Positions 5,186-13,060 are shown, counted from the first letter of the stretch. The stretch: 13,213 nt of DNA from Treponema sp. (GCA_031275535.1 JAISOR010000266.1:1-13213); one strand, 5' to 3'. Notes: generated by a model from the sequence alone, not told the origin. Made by a program: numbers and translations.

Positions 5186-7492
5186 ATGAAACGAAGATTA
5201 ATCACCTCTGCATTGCCCTATGTGAACAATGTACCCCATTTGGGGAACCTGATTCAGGTCCTTTCGGCGGATGCCTTTTCCCGGTTTTGCCGGCTCCGGG
5301 ATTACGAAACCCTCTATATCTGCGGTACCGATGAATACGGAACCGCCACGGAGAACCGGGCCGCCGAAGAAGGGGTGAGCCCCCAGGAATTATGTGACCG
5401 GTATTATGCCATCCACTCGGAAATTTACCGGTGGTTTAATATCGCCTTTGATAAATTCGGCCGTACCTCCACGCCAATCCAGACCGAGATCGTGCAGGAT
5501 ATTTTTAAAAAGCTCGACGCCCAGGGCCTTATCGTGGAACATACCATTGAACAGCTCCACTGCAACCGGTGTGACCGCTTTTTGGCGGACCGGTATATCC
5601 GGGGCACCTGTCCCCATTGCGGCTACGAGGGCGCCCGGGGGGATCAGTGCGAAGCCTGCGGGAAGCTTCTGGACCCCACGGAACTCAAGGAGCCCCAGTG
5701 TTCCAGCTGCGGCTCGACCCCTTCGCTCAAGTCAACCAAACATCTGTACATCGATCTTCCCCGGATCAAGGACCGCCTGGAGGAGTGGATTAAGGAGGCC
5801 TCCATCCGGGGCTTTTGGGCGAATAACGCTATTCAGATGACCCAGGCCTGGATTCGGGACGGTCTGCGGGAGCGGGCCATAACCAGAGATCTGAAATGGG
5901 GAATTCCCGTACCAAGACCGGGGTATGAAAAAAAGGTCTTCTACGTTTGGTTTGACGCTCCCATAGGCTATATTTCCATTACCGGGAATCTGGGGGCCGA
6001 AACGCTCAAGGCCAGGGCCGTTGGGGCCCCCCAGGACTGGCATGACTTTGTCGATTCCTGGTGGAAAAACCCCGATGGGGTAGAACTTTTCCAGTTTATT
6101 GGGAAGGATAATATTCCCTTTCATACGGTGATCTTCCCTTCCAGCCTGCTGGGCAGCGGGGATAGATGGACCATGCTGCACCACATGTCCAGTACCGAGT
6201 ACCTCAACTACGAAAGCGGGAAGTTCTCAAAGTCCCAGGGCGTGGGGGTCTTTGGGACCGATGTGATGGAAACCGGCATTGAGGCCGATGTATGGCGTTT
6301 CTATATTTTCTATAACCGTCCCGAAAAGGCGGACGCCCTCTTTACCTGGAAGGATTTTCAGGAGAAGGTGAACGGAGAGCTGATCGGCAACCTGGGCAAC
6401 CTGGTAAACCGGACCCTGTCCTTTGTGACCCGGTATTATGGAGGGAAAATTCCCGGCCATGCCCTTCCCGCGGGTCAGGGGGACTCCCCCTTTTGGGAGA
6501 GGGTCCGAAAATTCGAAGCGGACATCACCGAAAAACTGGAACGGGCGGAGCTACGGGACGCCTTTAGAACCATCTTTGAGCTTTCTTCCTTTGCCAATAA
6601 GACCTTCCAGGACGGCGAACCCTGGCGGAGACGCAAGGGGGCCCCCGAAGACCCCGGGGGGCCCGCGGCTGCGGAGGCCCTTATCCGGGATCTGTGCCAC
6701 GTGGTCCGGGACATCGCGGTGATGATCGAGCCCTATATGCCCCAGGCGTCGGCGAAAATAGCCTCCTTTTTCGGCCTTTCCTCCGGCAGGAGCCGCCCCG
6801 GGGGAAAGGGGCTTTCCTGGGAGGATATAGGCCGGGACCGGGGCCTTAAGGAAGTGGTAAGCAGCGAGGTCCTCTTCCAAAAACTGGAGGATGATCTGGT
6901 GGGAGAACTGCGGGAGCGGTATTCGGGGAACCAGAAGGAACGGGAGGCCCGGAAGGACACCGGGCTAAAGCCCGCCCCGGTCCCGGAAGAGGGGGCGGAT
7001 ATCCGGTTTGCCAAAACCCTGGACCTCCGGGTCGCGAAGATTGTTAAGATCGAGCGGCATCCCCAGGCGGATAAACTCTATATCGAGACCCTGGAAATTG
7101 CCGGGGAAGAGCGGATCATTGTTTCCGGCCTGGTCCCCCATTATAAGGAAGAAGAACTCCTGGGTAAGCATATCATCCTGGCCTATAATCTTAAGGCCGC
7201 CAAACTCCGGGGCGTGGAAAGCCGGGGCATGCTGCTGGCCGCTTCCGACAAGGGCGGGGAGGGGGGCGCCGAGAGGGTGGAGGTGCTTGACGCCGGGACG
7301 GTCCCTACCGGTACGCGGGTACAGATTGAAGGTCCGGAAACCGGGGAAATTCCCGGGGAAATCACCATAGATACCTTTTTCACTATTCCCCTGGAAGTAC
7401 GGGATCACCGGGTAATGGCCGGCGGCAGGGCCCTGACCCTGGAGGGAACCCCCCTTAGTACGCGGTGTATCTCCTCCGGCGAGGTCCATTAG
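5186..7492 (+). CDS. metG: Methionyl-tRNA synthetase with C-terminal tRNA-binding domain
   Basis: A 768-residue class I aminoacyl-tRNA synthetase that charges tRNA-Met in the cytoplasm. The N-terminus LITSALPYVNNVPHLGN (5-21) is the canonical start of MetG and contains the HIGH-type motif as HLGN, which fixes the ATG. Four zinc-binding pairs follow: C126/C129, C142/C145, C155/C158 and C172/C175, so both zinc knuckles are present. The KMSKS loop reads KFSKS (346-350). The anticodon-binding helical domain is followed, at about 603-705, by an EMAP/Trbp111-like tRNA-binding domain (LDLRVAKIVKIERHPQADKL, then RGVESRGMLLAAS). A tail of about 55 residues (roughly 714-768, with TIDTFFTIPLEVRDH) extends beyond that domain. 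It is the first gene of the probable metG-femAB-aroDE-rpiA-DUF6062 operon and lacks a visible ribosome binding site. Confidence 0.97.
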   Translation: MKRRLITSALPYVNNVPHLGNLIQVLSADAFSRFCRLRDYETLYICGTDEYGTATENRAAEEGVSPQELCDRYYAIHSEIYRWFNIAFDKFGRTSTPIQTEIVQDIFKKLDAQGLIVEHTIEQLHCNRCDRFLADRYIRGTCPHCGYEGARGDQCEACGKLLDPTELKEPQCSSCGSTPSLKSTKHLYIDLPRIKDRLEEWIKEASIRGFWANNAIQMTQAWIRDGLRERAITRDLKWGIPVPRPGYEKKVFYVWFDAPIGYISITGNLGAETLKARAVGAPQDWHDFVDSWWKNPDGVELFQFIGKDNIPFHTVIFPSSLLGSGDRWTMLHHMSSTEYLNYESGKFSKSQGVGVFGTDVMETGIEADVWRFYIFYNRPEKADALFTWKDFQEKVNGELIGNLGNLVNRTLSFVTRYYGGKIPGHALPAGQGDSPFWERVRKFEADITEKLERAELRDAFRTIFELSSFANKTFQDGEPWRRRKGAPEDPGGPAAAEALIRDLCHVVRDIAVMIEPYMPQASAKIASFFGLSSGRSRPGGKGLSWEDIGRDRGLKEVVSSEVLFQKLEDDLVGELRERYSGNQKEREARKDTGLKPAPVPEEGADIRFAKTLDLRVAKIVKIERHPQADKLYIETLEIAGEERIIVSGLVPHYKEEELLGKHIILAYNLKAAKLRGVESRGMLLAASDKGGEGGAERVEVLDAGTVPTGTRVQIEGPETGEIPGEITIDTFFTIPLEVRDHRVMAGGRALTLEGTPLSTRCISSGEVH

Positions 7493-9072
7493 TGGCCCTC
7501 GCCGTACCCGGCGCCGGACTTTACCTCCGGGGCCTTGTTTCCGCGGAGCTGGCCTCCTGCAATGGCGCCGCCTCCTTCCTCCAGTCCGGTTTTTGGGGGA
7601 GCTTTAAGGCCCGGTTCGGCTGGAACGCCCGGGGTTTTCTGGCCGATTGGGGGGAAGCCCCCGGGCCGCTCATGGTGATCCGGCGGCGCCTGGGACCGGG
7701 GATTTCCTTTGCCTATGTGCCCTGGGGCCCCGAATTGCCCCCGGCCTTCCCCGGCGGGGACCAGGCCAGGACCGCCGCCCTGGAAGAACTGGCCCGGGCC
7801 TTACGGCCCCTCCTGCCGGAAGATACGGCCTTTATCCGCTTCGATCCCCCCTGGTATACCGAAGGGGCCGGGACCGCCCCGCCCCTCATCCATCCCCCCT
7901 TCTCCCGGTCCGGGGCGGATATACAGCCCCCGGATACGGTGCTGCTGGACCTCCGGGCCCCGGAAGAGGGGATCCTCCGGGAAATGAAACCCAAGTGGCG
8001 GTATAATATAGGGCTGGCGGAAAAAAGGGGGGTCCTGGTACGCCGGGCCGATGAGGAAGGGCTGGATGTTTTTTATGCCCTTCTCCGGGAAACCGCCAAA
8101 CGGGATGGCATCAGTATTCATGGTAAGGAATACTACGAGACCCTCTTTGCCCATTGCCGGGACTATTCCCCGGGGAGCCAAGGCCGGGGGGCCCTTGAGG
8201 TCCGCCTCTACCTGGCGGAACACCAGGGGGAGGTCCTGGCGGCGGTGATCCTCCTTTTCCGGGAAACCCAGGGGGTTTACCTCTATGGCGCTTCGTCGGA
8301 TCACAAACGGAACCTCATGGCCCCCTATGCGCTTCAATGGCGGGCCCTGCGGGACGCTAAGGCCGCGGGCTGTCTGCAATACGATCTTTTCGGGATCCCC
8401 CCCAACGAGGATCCCGGCCATCCCATGGCGGGGCTCTACCGTTTTAAGACCGGGTTCGGGGGCCGTATTATCCACCGGCCCGGAAGCTGGGACTATACCT
8501 ACCGGCCCCTGGCTAAAAGGCTCTTTACCACCGCCGAGGCCCTGCGGAAGGGGCTCCGGGAGATGAAGAAGCGGCGCCGGGTTAAAGGGGCCGTCCGGCT
8601 GGGGCTCGTGCTCTTTGCCGGCCTCAGCTTCCTCCGGGGGGGGCCGGATCTGTGGCCCCAGTCCGCGGGAAGTTCCATCAGCCGGGCAAGCGACCAGGGG
8701 ATCGCCGGGGACCCCGCTTCCCTAATCGGCCTGAGCCTGGAGGCCCTCTTTTCCCGGTTTGGGTCCCCCGAATCGGTATATACGGTCCGGGGCCTGGAGG
8801 AGTGGCAGGACGATGTGGTGTTTGTCTATAATGACTGGGACCTCTATATTTATAGAAACCGGGTGTGGCAGTTGGGCCTTAAATCGGCCTATGGGATCTC
8901 CCTGGGCGACACCCGGAATGCGGTATTGGTGATCGCCGGGGAAAGGGCCCAGAGCAATGATGACTATGTCCTTTTCCCCCTGTCCGGCCGGGCCTGGCCT
9001 TTGATGGTAAGGGCCAATTTTGATCCCTCCGGCTTGGTATCCGCTATCTTTGTGTACCGTTCCGATGTGTAG
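7492..9072 (+). CDS. FemAB-like peptidoglycan aminoacyltransferase fused to a membrane-anchored extracytoplasmic domain
   Basis: A 526-residue protein from a GTG that overlaps the metG stop (TAGTG), with GAGG seven bases upstream. An ATG 27 bases earlier lacks a ribosome binding site. Residues 1 to about 355 form a FemAB/FemX-type GNAT transferase: FLQSGFWGSFKARFGW near the start, the hallmark MKPKWRYNIGLAEKRG, and a second GNAT half ending in YRFKTGFGG. The family adds amino acids from aminoacyl-tRNA to the lipid II stem peptide. From residue 358, MKKRRRVKGAVRLGLVLF looks like a signal peptide or signal anchor (helix about 364-381). It leads to about 140 extracytoplasmic residues (IGLSLEALFSRFGSPESVY, weakly BamE/SmpA-like). 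No stop separates the parts. ATG 8563, with AAGGGG nine bases upstream, could start the second part as a separate protein. Adjacency to an aminoacyl-tRNA synthetase gene is suggestive but that enzyme makes Met-tRNA. Confidence 0.8.
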   Translation: MALAVPGAGLYLRGLVSAELASCNGAASFLQSGFWGSFKARFGWNARGFLADWGEAPGPLMVIRRRLGPGISFAYVPWGPELPPAFPGGDQARTAALEELARALRPLLPEDTAFIRFDPPWYTEGAGTAPPLIHPPFSRSGADIQPPDTVLLDLRAPEEGILREMKPKWRYNIGLAEKRGVLVRRADEEGLDVFYALLRETAKRDGISIHGKEYYETLFAHCRDYSPGSQGRGALEVRLYLAEHQGEVLAAVILLFRETQGVYLYGASSDHKRNLMAPYALQWRALRDAKAAGCLQYDLFGIPPNEDPGHPMAGLYRFKTGFGGRIIHRPGSWDYTYRPLAKRLFTTAEALRKGLREMKKRRRVKGAVRLGLVLFAGLSFLRGGPDLWPQSAGSSISRASDQGIAGDPASLIGLSLEALFSRFGSPESVYTVRGLEEWQDDVVFVYNDWDLYIYRNRVWQLGLKSAYGISLGDTRNAVLVIAGERAQSNDDYVLFPLSGRAWPLMVRANFDPSGLVSAIFVYRSDV

Positions 9073-9114
9073 CGGGTATTACCGCAGGGGGAATAATGTT
9101 ATGGGGAGATGTGC

Positions 9115-10629
9115 ATGGCGAGAATATGCCTTTGTTTAACCGGAAAGACCCTTGCCCGGAATCTTGAGATTCTGGACAAGTACCGCAAGTATGTGGACCT
9201 GGCGGAACTGCGGGTGGATTGCCTTGAGCCCGATGAGCGTTTCCTTATCCGCCGTTTCCCGGAAATGGCGGGGCTGCCGCTCATCCTGACCATCCGCAGG
9301 GATATAGACGGCGGTAATTTTTCCGGCGGGGAAGGCTCCCGGATCATCCTTTTTTCCAAGGGCCTTGCCTTTGCGGACGCGGACCGGCGCCGGAATTTCG
9401 CCTACGTGGATATTGAAGAGGACCTGGATGTTCCCAGCCTTGAGGAAGCCGCTCGGACCTTTGGGACCCGGATAATCCGGTCCTACCACAACCTTCAGGG
9501 GGTGGATGATAATTTGGCCCGGAAGCTCCGAAGCCTGAGCCATGTGGGGGATGAAATCGTGAAGGTCGCGGTAAGCCCCCGGTCCACGGATGATGTACTC
9601 CGGGTTTACCGGGCCGCCGGGGAGACCGCGGATCTGGAAAAGATCCTCCTTTGCATGGGGCCCCTGGGGATCAGCACCCGGATCCTGGCGGCGTATATGA
9701 GTTCCTATTTAAGCTATACCTCGGTTAAGGGGGAGCCGGATCTGCCCCCGGGAGCGCCGGGGCAGCTGGACCCCGGGGAATTGGCGGAGCTGTACCGTTT
9801 CCGGCAGGTCTCCGCCGAAACCCGGCTCTTTGGAATTGTGGGCTTTCCCCTGCGGACCACCTCAAGCCCCCGGCTTTTTAACGCGGTTTTTACCCAGGAA
9901 AACCTGGACGCCCTGTACGTCCCCTTTCCCTCAGATTCCATCCATGGTTTTCTGTGCCTGGCGGAAGAGATAGGCTTGACCGGGGTGTCGGTAACGGTTC
10001 CCTATAAAGAAGCGGTGCTGCCCTATTTGGCAAGGCGATCCGAGGAGGTGGAGTCCGTGGGGGCCTGTAATACCCTGGTATTTGGGCCCCAGGGCTGGAT
10101 TGGGTACAATACGGATACCAGGGGATTTTCCGATTCCCTGCTGGAATTTATCGGAAAGAAGGATTGTAAGGGAAAGAAGGTCACTATTATCGGCGCCGGC
10201 GGCGCGGCCCGGGCGGTGGCCGCGGAGATCTACCGCTTGAAGGGCAAGGCCCTGATCCTCAACCGCACCGTGATGCGGGCCAGGGAACTGGCGATGCCCT
10301 ACCGTTTTTTGTGGGGAACCATGGATGGCCGGGGAATCGATCTGATGAGTTCCTATTCGGATATCATCATCCAGACTACCCCGGTGGGGATGGAGCCGGA
10401 TACCGGGGAGGACCCCCTGGCCTTGTATAGATTCCTGGGCCATGAATTGGTGATGGATCTGATCTACAAGCCGGAACGGACCATGTTCCTTAAACGGGCC
10501 GCCGAAGCGGGCTGCCGGATCAGGAACGGATACGATATGCTCATCCGGCAGGCAAAGTATCAGTACCATCTTTTTCTGGGTAAGGAATTCCCTTCCCATA
10601 TACCCGATATACCGGGGAAATTTTCCTAA
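9115..10629 (+). CDS. aroDE: Fused 3-dehydroquinate dehydratase (type I) / shikimate dehydrogenase
   Basis: A 504-residue bifunctional enzyme for steps three and four of the shikimate pathway. The N-terminal domain (1 to about 215) is a type I dehydroquinase: LAELRVDCLE, then RSYHN with catalytic His125, and VKVAV with Schiff-base Lys150. The C-terminal domain (about 232-504) is an NADPH-dependent shikimate dehydrogenase: GFPLRTTSSPRLFN for substrate binding, VTVPYK with Lys298, NTD with Asp334, the Rossmann GAGGAAR (360-366), and GYDMLIRQA near the end with the substrate-contacting Gln. In the usual HSxSP substrate motif the first serine position is Thr here. The start at 9115 was chosen because GGGGAG (9103-9108) is six bases upstream; ATG 9109 is too close to it. 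The gene follows femAB by 42 bases and precedes rpiA by nine. The same domain order occurs in the plant bifunctional enzyme. Confidence 0.95.
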   Translation: MARICLCLTGKTLARNLEILDKYRKYVDLAELRVDCLEPDERFLIRRFPEMAGLPLILTIRRDIDGGNFSGGEGSRIILFSKGLAFADADRRRNFAYVDIEEDLDVPSLEEAARTFGTRIIRSYHNLQGVDDNLARKLRSLSHVGDEIVKVAVSPRSTDDVLRVYRAAGETADLEKILLCMGPLGISTRILAAYMSSYLSYTSVKGEPDLPPGAPGQLDPGELAELYRFRQVSAETRLFGIVGFPLRTTSSPRLFNAVFTQENLDALYVPFPSDSIHGFLCLAEEIGLTGVSVTVPYKEAVLPYLARRSEEVESVGACNTLVFGPQGWIGYNTDTRGFSDSLLEFIGKKDCKGKKVTIIGAGGAARAVAAEIYRLKGKALILNRTVMRARELAMPYRFLWGTMDGRGIDLMSSYSDIIIQTTPVGMEPDTGEDPLALYRFLGHELVMDLIYKPERTMFLKRAAEAGCRIRNGYDMLIRQAKYQYHLFLGKEFPSHIPDIPGKFS

Positions 10630-10638
10630 GGAGACGGT

Positions 10639-11340
10639 ATGGATCAGCAGGAAATGAAAGTTTTAGCCGGGAAACGGGCCGTGGAGGCCCTGGTCCGCAG
10701 CGGTATGAAGCTGGGGCTTGGTACGGGTTCCACCGCCATCCCCGCGGTCCGGCACATTGGGGCCCTCTTGCGGGATGGGGCGTTGAAGGATATTCTGGCG
10801 GTCCCTACCAGTTTTCAGACCCTAATAGAATGTGAAAAATGGGGGATCCCCCTTTTCAACCTCAATTCCCGGGAAATAGAAGGGAAGCTGGATCTTACCA
10901 TAGACGGGGCCGATGAGGTTGACGGGCAAAACCACTGCGTCAAGGGTGGGGGAGGGGCCCTGCTGGTAGAAAAGATCGTCGCCTATGCCTCCTCGGCCTA
11001 CGCCATTGTGGTGGACGAGACCAAGTTAGTGGAAAACCTGGGACTCAAATTCCCCGTTCCCCTGGAGGTCGTGCCCGAGGCCCGGATAACCGTCATCAAG
11101 GCCCTGGAAGCCCTGGGCGCGGAGCCCCTGCTCAGGGAAGCGGTCCGCAAGGCCGGACCGGTCATTACCGAACATGCCAACCTCCTCCTGGATGTACGGT
11201 TTAAATCGCCCGTGGATTGCGCGGCCCTGGAAACGGAGCTGAACCGGATCCCCGGGGTGGTGGAGAACGGGTTTTTTACCCGCCTTCGCCCCAGGGTTTT
11301 TATCGCCCATGGGGATGGAACCGTGGAGAGCCGGGGCTAA
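10639..11340 (+). CDS. rpiA: Ribose-5-phosphate isomerase A
   Basis: A 233-residue cytoplasmic enzyme interconverting ribose 5-phosphate and ribulose 5-phosphate in the non-oxidative pentose phosphate pathway. Family motifs are all visible: LGLGTGSTA phosphate-binding loop (about 26-34), VPTSFQT, LDLTIDGADEVD with the catalytic aspartate region, KGGGGALLVEKIVA, and VVDETKLVE. The length is normal (about 220-235). AAGGAG overlaps the aroDE stop and lies six bases from the ATG, indicating co-transcription. Its 3' end carries a short sequence repeated near 12237-12255. The next gene starts one base after its stop. Confidence 0.97.
   Translation: MDQQEMKVLAGKRAVEALVRSGMKLGLGTGSTAIPAVRHIGALLRDGALKDILAVPTSFQTLIECEKWGIPLFNLNSREIEGKLDLTIDGADEVDGQNHCVKGGGGALLVEKIVAYASSAYAIVVDETKLVENLGLKFPVPLEVVPEARITVIKALEALGAEPLLREAVRKAGPVITEHANLLLDVRFKSPVDCAALETELNRIPGVVENGFFTRLRPRVFIAHGDGTVESRG
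11320..11338 (+). repeat. 19-base near-repeat, copy at the rpiA 3' end
   Basis: ACCGTGGAGAGCCGGGGCT matches 12237-12255 in 18 of 19 positions. In rpiA it encodes the final TVESRG. Confidence 0.5.
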
Positions 11341-11341
11341 A

Positions 11342-12031
11342 ATGGGAATAGACCGGCATATTAATTTTTTTGAACTTCAAAAGGCCTGCGCCCGGCCGGG
11401 CTGTCCCCTTTGCCGGATCGTTTCCGATCGGGCGGAGCGGTACATCGATAATATGCTCTTCGAGCATGTTTCGGACCGGAGTTTCCGGGCCGCCTACCGG
11501 ACGGCGGGGGGATTCTGCGCCGCCCATTCCCGGAACCTGGAATCGTTCCGGGATGGCCTGGCGGTGGCCATTCTGGGGCGGGATATCCTGGAGGATCGGA
11601 TCGGCCTCTTCAAAAAAGGCAAACCCTGGCGGCCCGGGGGCCGCTGCCCCGTATGCGAGGAACAGGAACGCATCGAAAAGGAGTACCTGGGCTTCCTTGC
11701 CGGGACCGGAGAGACCAGGGCCGGCGATGCTGCCGGTGATGAAGCGGAGGAACTGCGGGGCTTTTTTACCGCCTCCGGCGGGCTTTGCGTTCCCCACTAC
11801 GGGCGGCTTCTGGAGACGGTCAAGCGGGTCCCCCGGTGGCTCAGGGAATTCCAGGAGCGCCGTTTTGAGGAGCTGCTCCGCCGGACCGGGCAGTTTATTG
11901 AACTCTCCGCCTATGGCAGGCAGGAGGAATTCTCCCGGCTCCCGAAAGAGGATCAGATCCTCTGGAAGGAACTGGCCGCGGTCCTCCGGGGTGGATCAGA
12001 TCAATGCGGCGATAAACAGGAAAGGCCCTAG
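11342..12031 (+). CDS. DUF6062-like protein with two CxxC/CxxH modules
   Basis: A 229-residue soluble protein of unknown function, in my judgement a DUF6062 family member. It has two similar halves: CPLC (21-24) with FCAAH (Cys59/His62), and CPVC (102-105) with LCVPH (Cys149/His152). Each half thus offers a CxxC plus CxxH set suited to one zinc or other metal site, separated by helical segments. The C-terminus (KEDQILWKELAAVL) is predicted helical. An upstream in-frame ATG at 11309 lies inside rpiA. The start at 11342 was chosen because it follows the rpiA stop by one base, has GGGG five bases upstream, and gives the family-like opening MGIDRHINFFELQ. No signal peptide is present. It is probably the last gene of the operon, and no terminator is evident after it. 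Confidence 0.7.
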   Translation: MGIDRHINFFELQKACARPGCPLCRIVSDRAERYIDNMLFEHVSDRSFRAAYRTAGGFCAAHSRNLESFRDGLAVAILGRDILEDRIGLFKKGKPWRPGGRCPVCEEQERIEKEYLGFLAGTGETRAGDAAGDEAEELRGFFTASGGLCVPHYGRLLETVKRVPRWLREFQERRFEELLRRTGQFIELSAYGRQEEFSRLPKEDQILWKELAAVLRGGSDQCGDKQERP

Positions 12032-12065
12032 AACCCGGAGGCTCCTCCATACCCCCCCGGATTAG

Positions 12066-12230
12066 GCCAATGACCTCGTCCGCCGCATAGTGGAAGGGGT
12101 GGGAGTCGGCGGCGGCCACAACCACATGGCCGGGGGCTTTATCCCCCGGGAAAACCTGAGCGATTCCCGGCTCATCGACACCTTCCTCAAACACCGGGCC
12201 ATCAGCTTCTACGAAGAAGCCGCCGTATAG
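12066..12230 (+). pseudogene. 3' remnant of a DHH-family phosphoesterase
   Basis: An open stretch of 54 codons between TAG 12063-12065 and TAG 12228-12230, with no good start codon. It encodes VGVGGGHNHMAGGFIP followed by RENLSDSRLIDTFLKHRAI. The GGGHxxxAGG motif is the hallmark of the C-terminal DHHA1 domain of DHH/DHHA1 phosphoesterases (RecJ, nanoRNase and related families), where it binds substrate. The N-terminal DHH catalytic domain is absent from the window. The preceding bases are the end of the DUF6062-like gene, in another frame. The remnant most likely results from a deletion or rearrangement. The frame continues after the TAG as GFTVESRGWET to a TGA at 12264-12266. Confidence 0.65.
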
Positions 12231-12236
12231 GGTTTT

Positions 12237-12255
12237 ACCGTGGAGAGCCGCGGCT
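12237..12255 (+). repeat. 19-base near-repeat, copy after the DHH remnant
   Basis: This copy matches the rpiA 3' end in 18 of 19 positions. It lies in phase with the DHH remnant, so it again reads TVESRG. It contains the 10-base palindrome AGCCGCGGCT (12246-12255). Confidence 0.5.
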
Positions 12256-12266
12256 GGGAGACCTGA

Positions 12267-13010
12267 CTATGGCAGGGGATTGTCTTTTTCGAAAGGCGGC
12301 TTGGGCTGTTTGGGTTCTTTCGGTATAAAGGGCCCGGTCCCGCCTATTTGCCTTTCATAATCTTCGTTTGCCTCTTTGACTTCCGAGGCTTCTCCGATAA
12401 ACACCGCCGCAATAAACCACGCCCAGACGCTTATGTCTAAAGTGACATTAAAATAAAAAGCGTGCTTCCCCGAAATATTTCTATATCCTATTTCGCTTCC
12501 TATTATTTGGAAGGGCTGCTTCCAATTCCTTAAATACGTTCTTAATAAGAATCGTAAACCGGAACTAAAAACATAGCTGCGGGTACTAAATTCCGACCAA
12601 TCTTCTATGCCTAAATAATGGATTGAAACAAAGGGCCCAAGAATAATATTTTTTATATCGAAGGGGTTCCAATACAAACTCCCATTGAGAAAATATACAT
12701 CTTGATTCCAGTGCCGCGTATCCACAGCATAAAGAGAATCATCCGCCCTATATATTGCAGAATAATTTGCCATATATTTTAGGGGAGATACTTCAATGCC
12801 TATATTTGTTTTATCATGTTCTATAAAAAAGTTTATTAAACTTGCGGAAAATTTAACATCGTATTCACCGGAAAAAACATTCATTCCCCAGCCAAAATTC
12901 CCATAGTTTAATTTAAATTCAAAATCACCCTTTACCGCTGCCGCTTCCTGGGAATGAATAGGGTGCCATATCCTTACCAATAGCATCAATAACAGCAGAT
13001 TTTTTCTCAT
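12267..13010 (-). CDS. Exported aromatic-rich protein, possible outer-membrane beta-barrel
   Basis: A 247-residue protein I cannot assign to a named family. MRKNLLLLMLLVRIWHPIHS (1-20) is a probable signal peptide, with mature sequence starting near QEAAA. The body has many short amphipathic stretches rich in Tyr, Phe and Trp (for example FEFKLNYGNFGWGMNVFSG and LNGSLYWNPFDIK), with turns between them, consistent with beta-strands of a small outer-membrane or periplasmic barrel. A hydrophobic run, ISVWAWFIAAVFIG (about 203-216), precedes a charged, proline-rich tail (KEPKQPKPPFEKDNPLP). The gene is visibly richer in A and T than everything else in the window and lies on the opposite strand, which suggests acquisition or fast evolution. 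AAGGA lies about nine bases upstream of the ATG. It is divergent from the regulator gene at 13113. Confidence 0.65.
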   Translation of the reverse strand: MRKNLLLLMLLVRIWHPIHSQEAAAVKGDFEFKLNYGNFGWGMNVFSGEYDVKFSASLINFFIEHDKTNIGIEVSPLKYMANYSAIYRADDSLYAVDTRHWNQDVYFLNGSLYWNPFDIKNIILGPFVSIHYLGIEDWSEFSTRSYVFSSGLRFLLRTYLRNWKQPFQIIGSEIGYRNISGKHAFYFNVTLDISVWAWFIAAVFIGEASEVKEANEDYERQIGGTGPFIPKEPKQPKPPFEKDNPLP

Positions 13011-13025
13011 CCTAATGTATCCTTA

Positions 13026-13054
13026 TTGTATAATATACCATGTATTATTATAAT
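13026..13054 (+). promoter_or_regulatory. Predicted promoter of the XRE-type regulator gene
   Basis: TTGTAT (13026-13031), a 17-base spacer and a perfect TATAAT (13049-13054). The expected start is near 13061, at the first base of the palindrome there. Confidence 0.55.
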
Positions 13055-13060
13055 TGTGTA
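13032..13060 (-). promoter_or_regulatory. Predicted promoter of the exported-protein gene
   Basis: On the - strand, TACACA (13060-13055), a 17-base spacer and TATATT (13037-13032) lie 21 bases before the start codon. It overlaps the divergent + strand promoter almost completely. The region is AT-rich, so other -10 choices exist. Confidence 0.35.

Noticed and set aside
7465..7491. Upstream ATG as the start of the FemAB-like gene
   Set aside because: It lies inside metG without a Shine-Dalgarno sequence; GTG 7492 has GAGG seven bases upstream and gives the usual short N-terminus.
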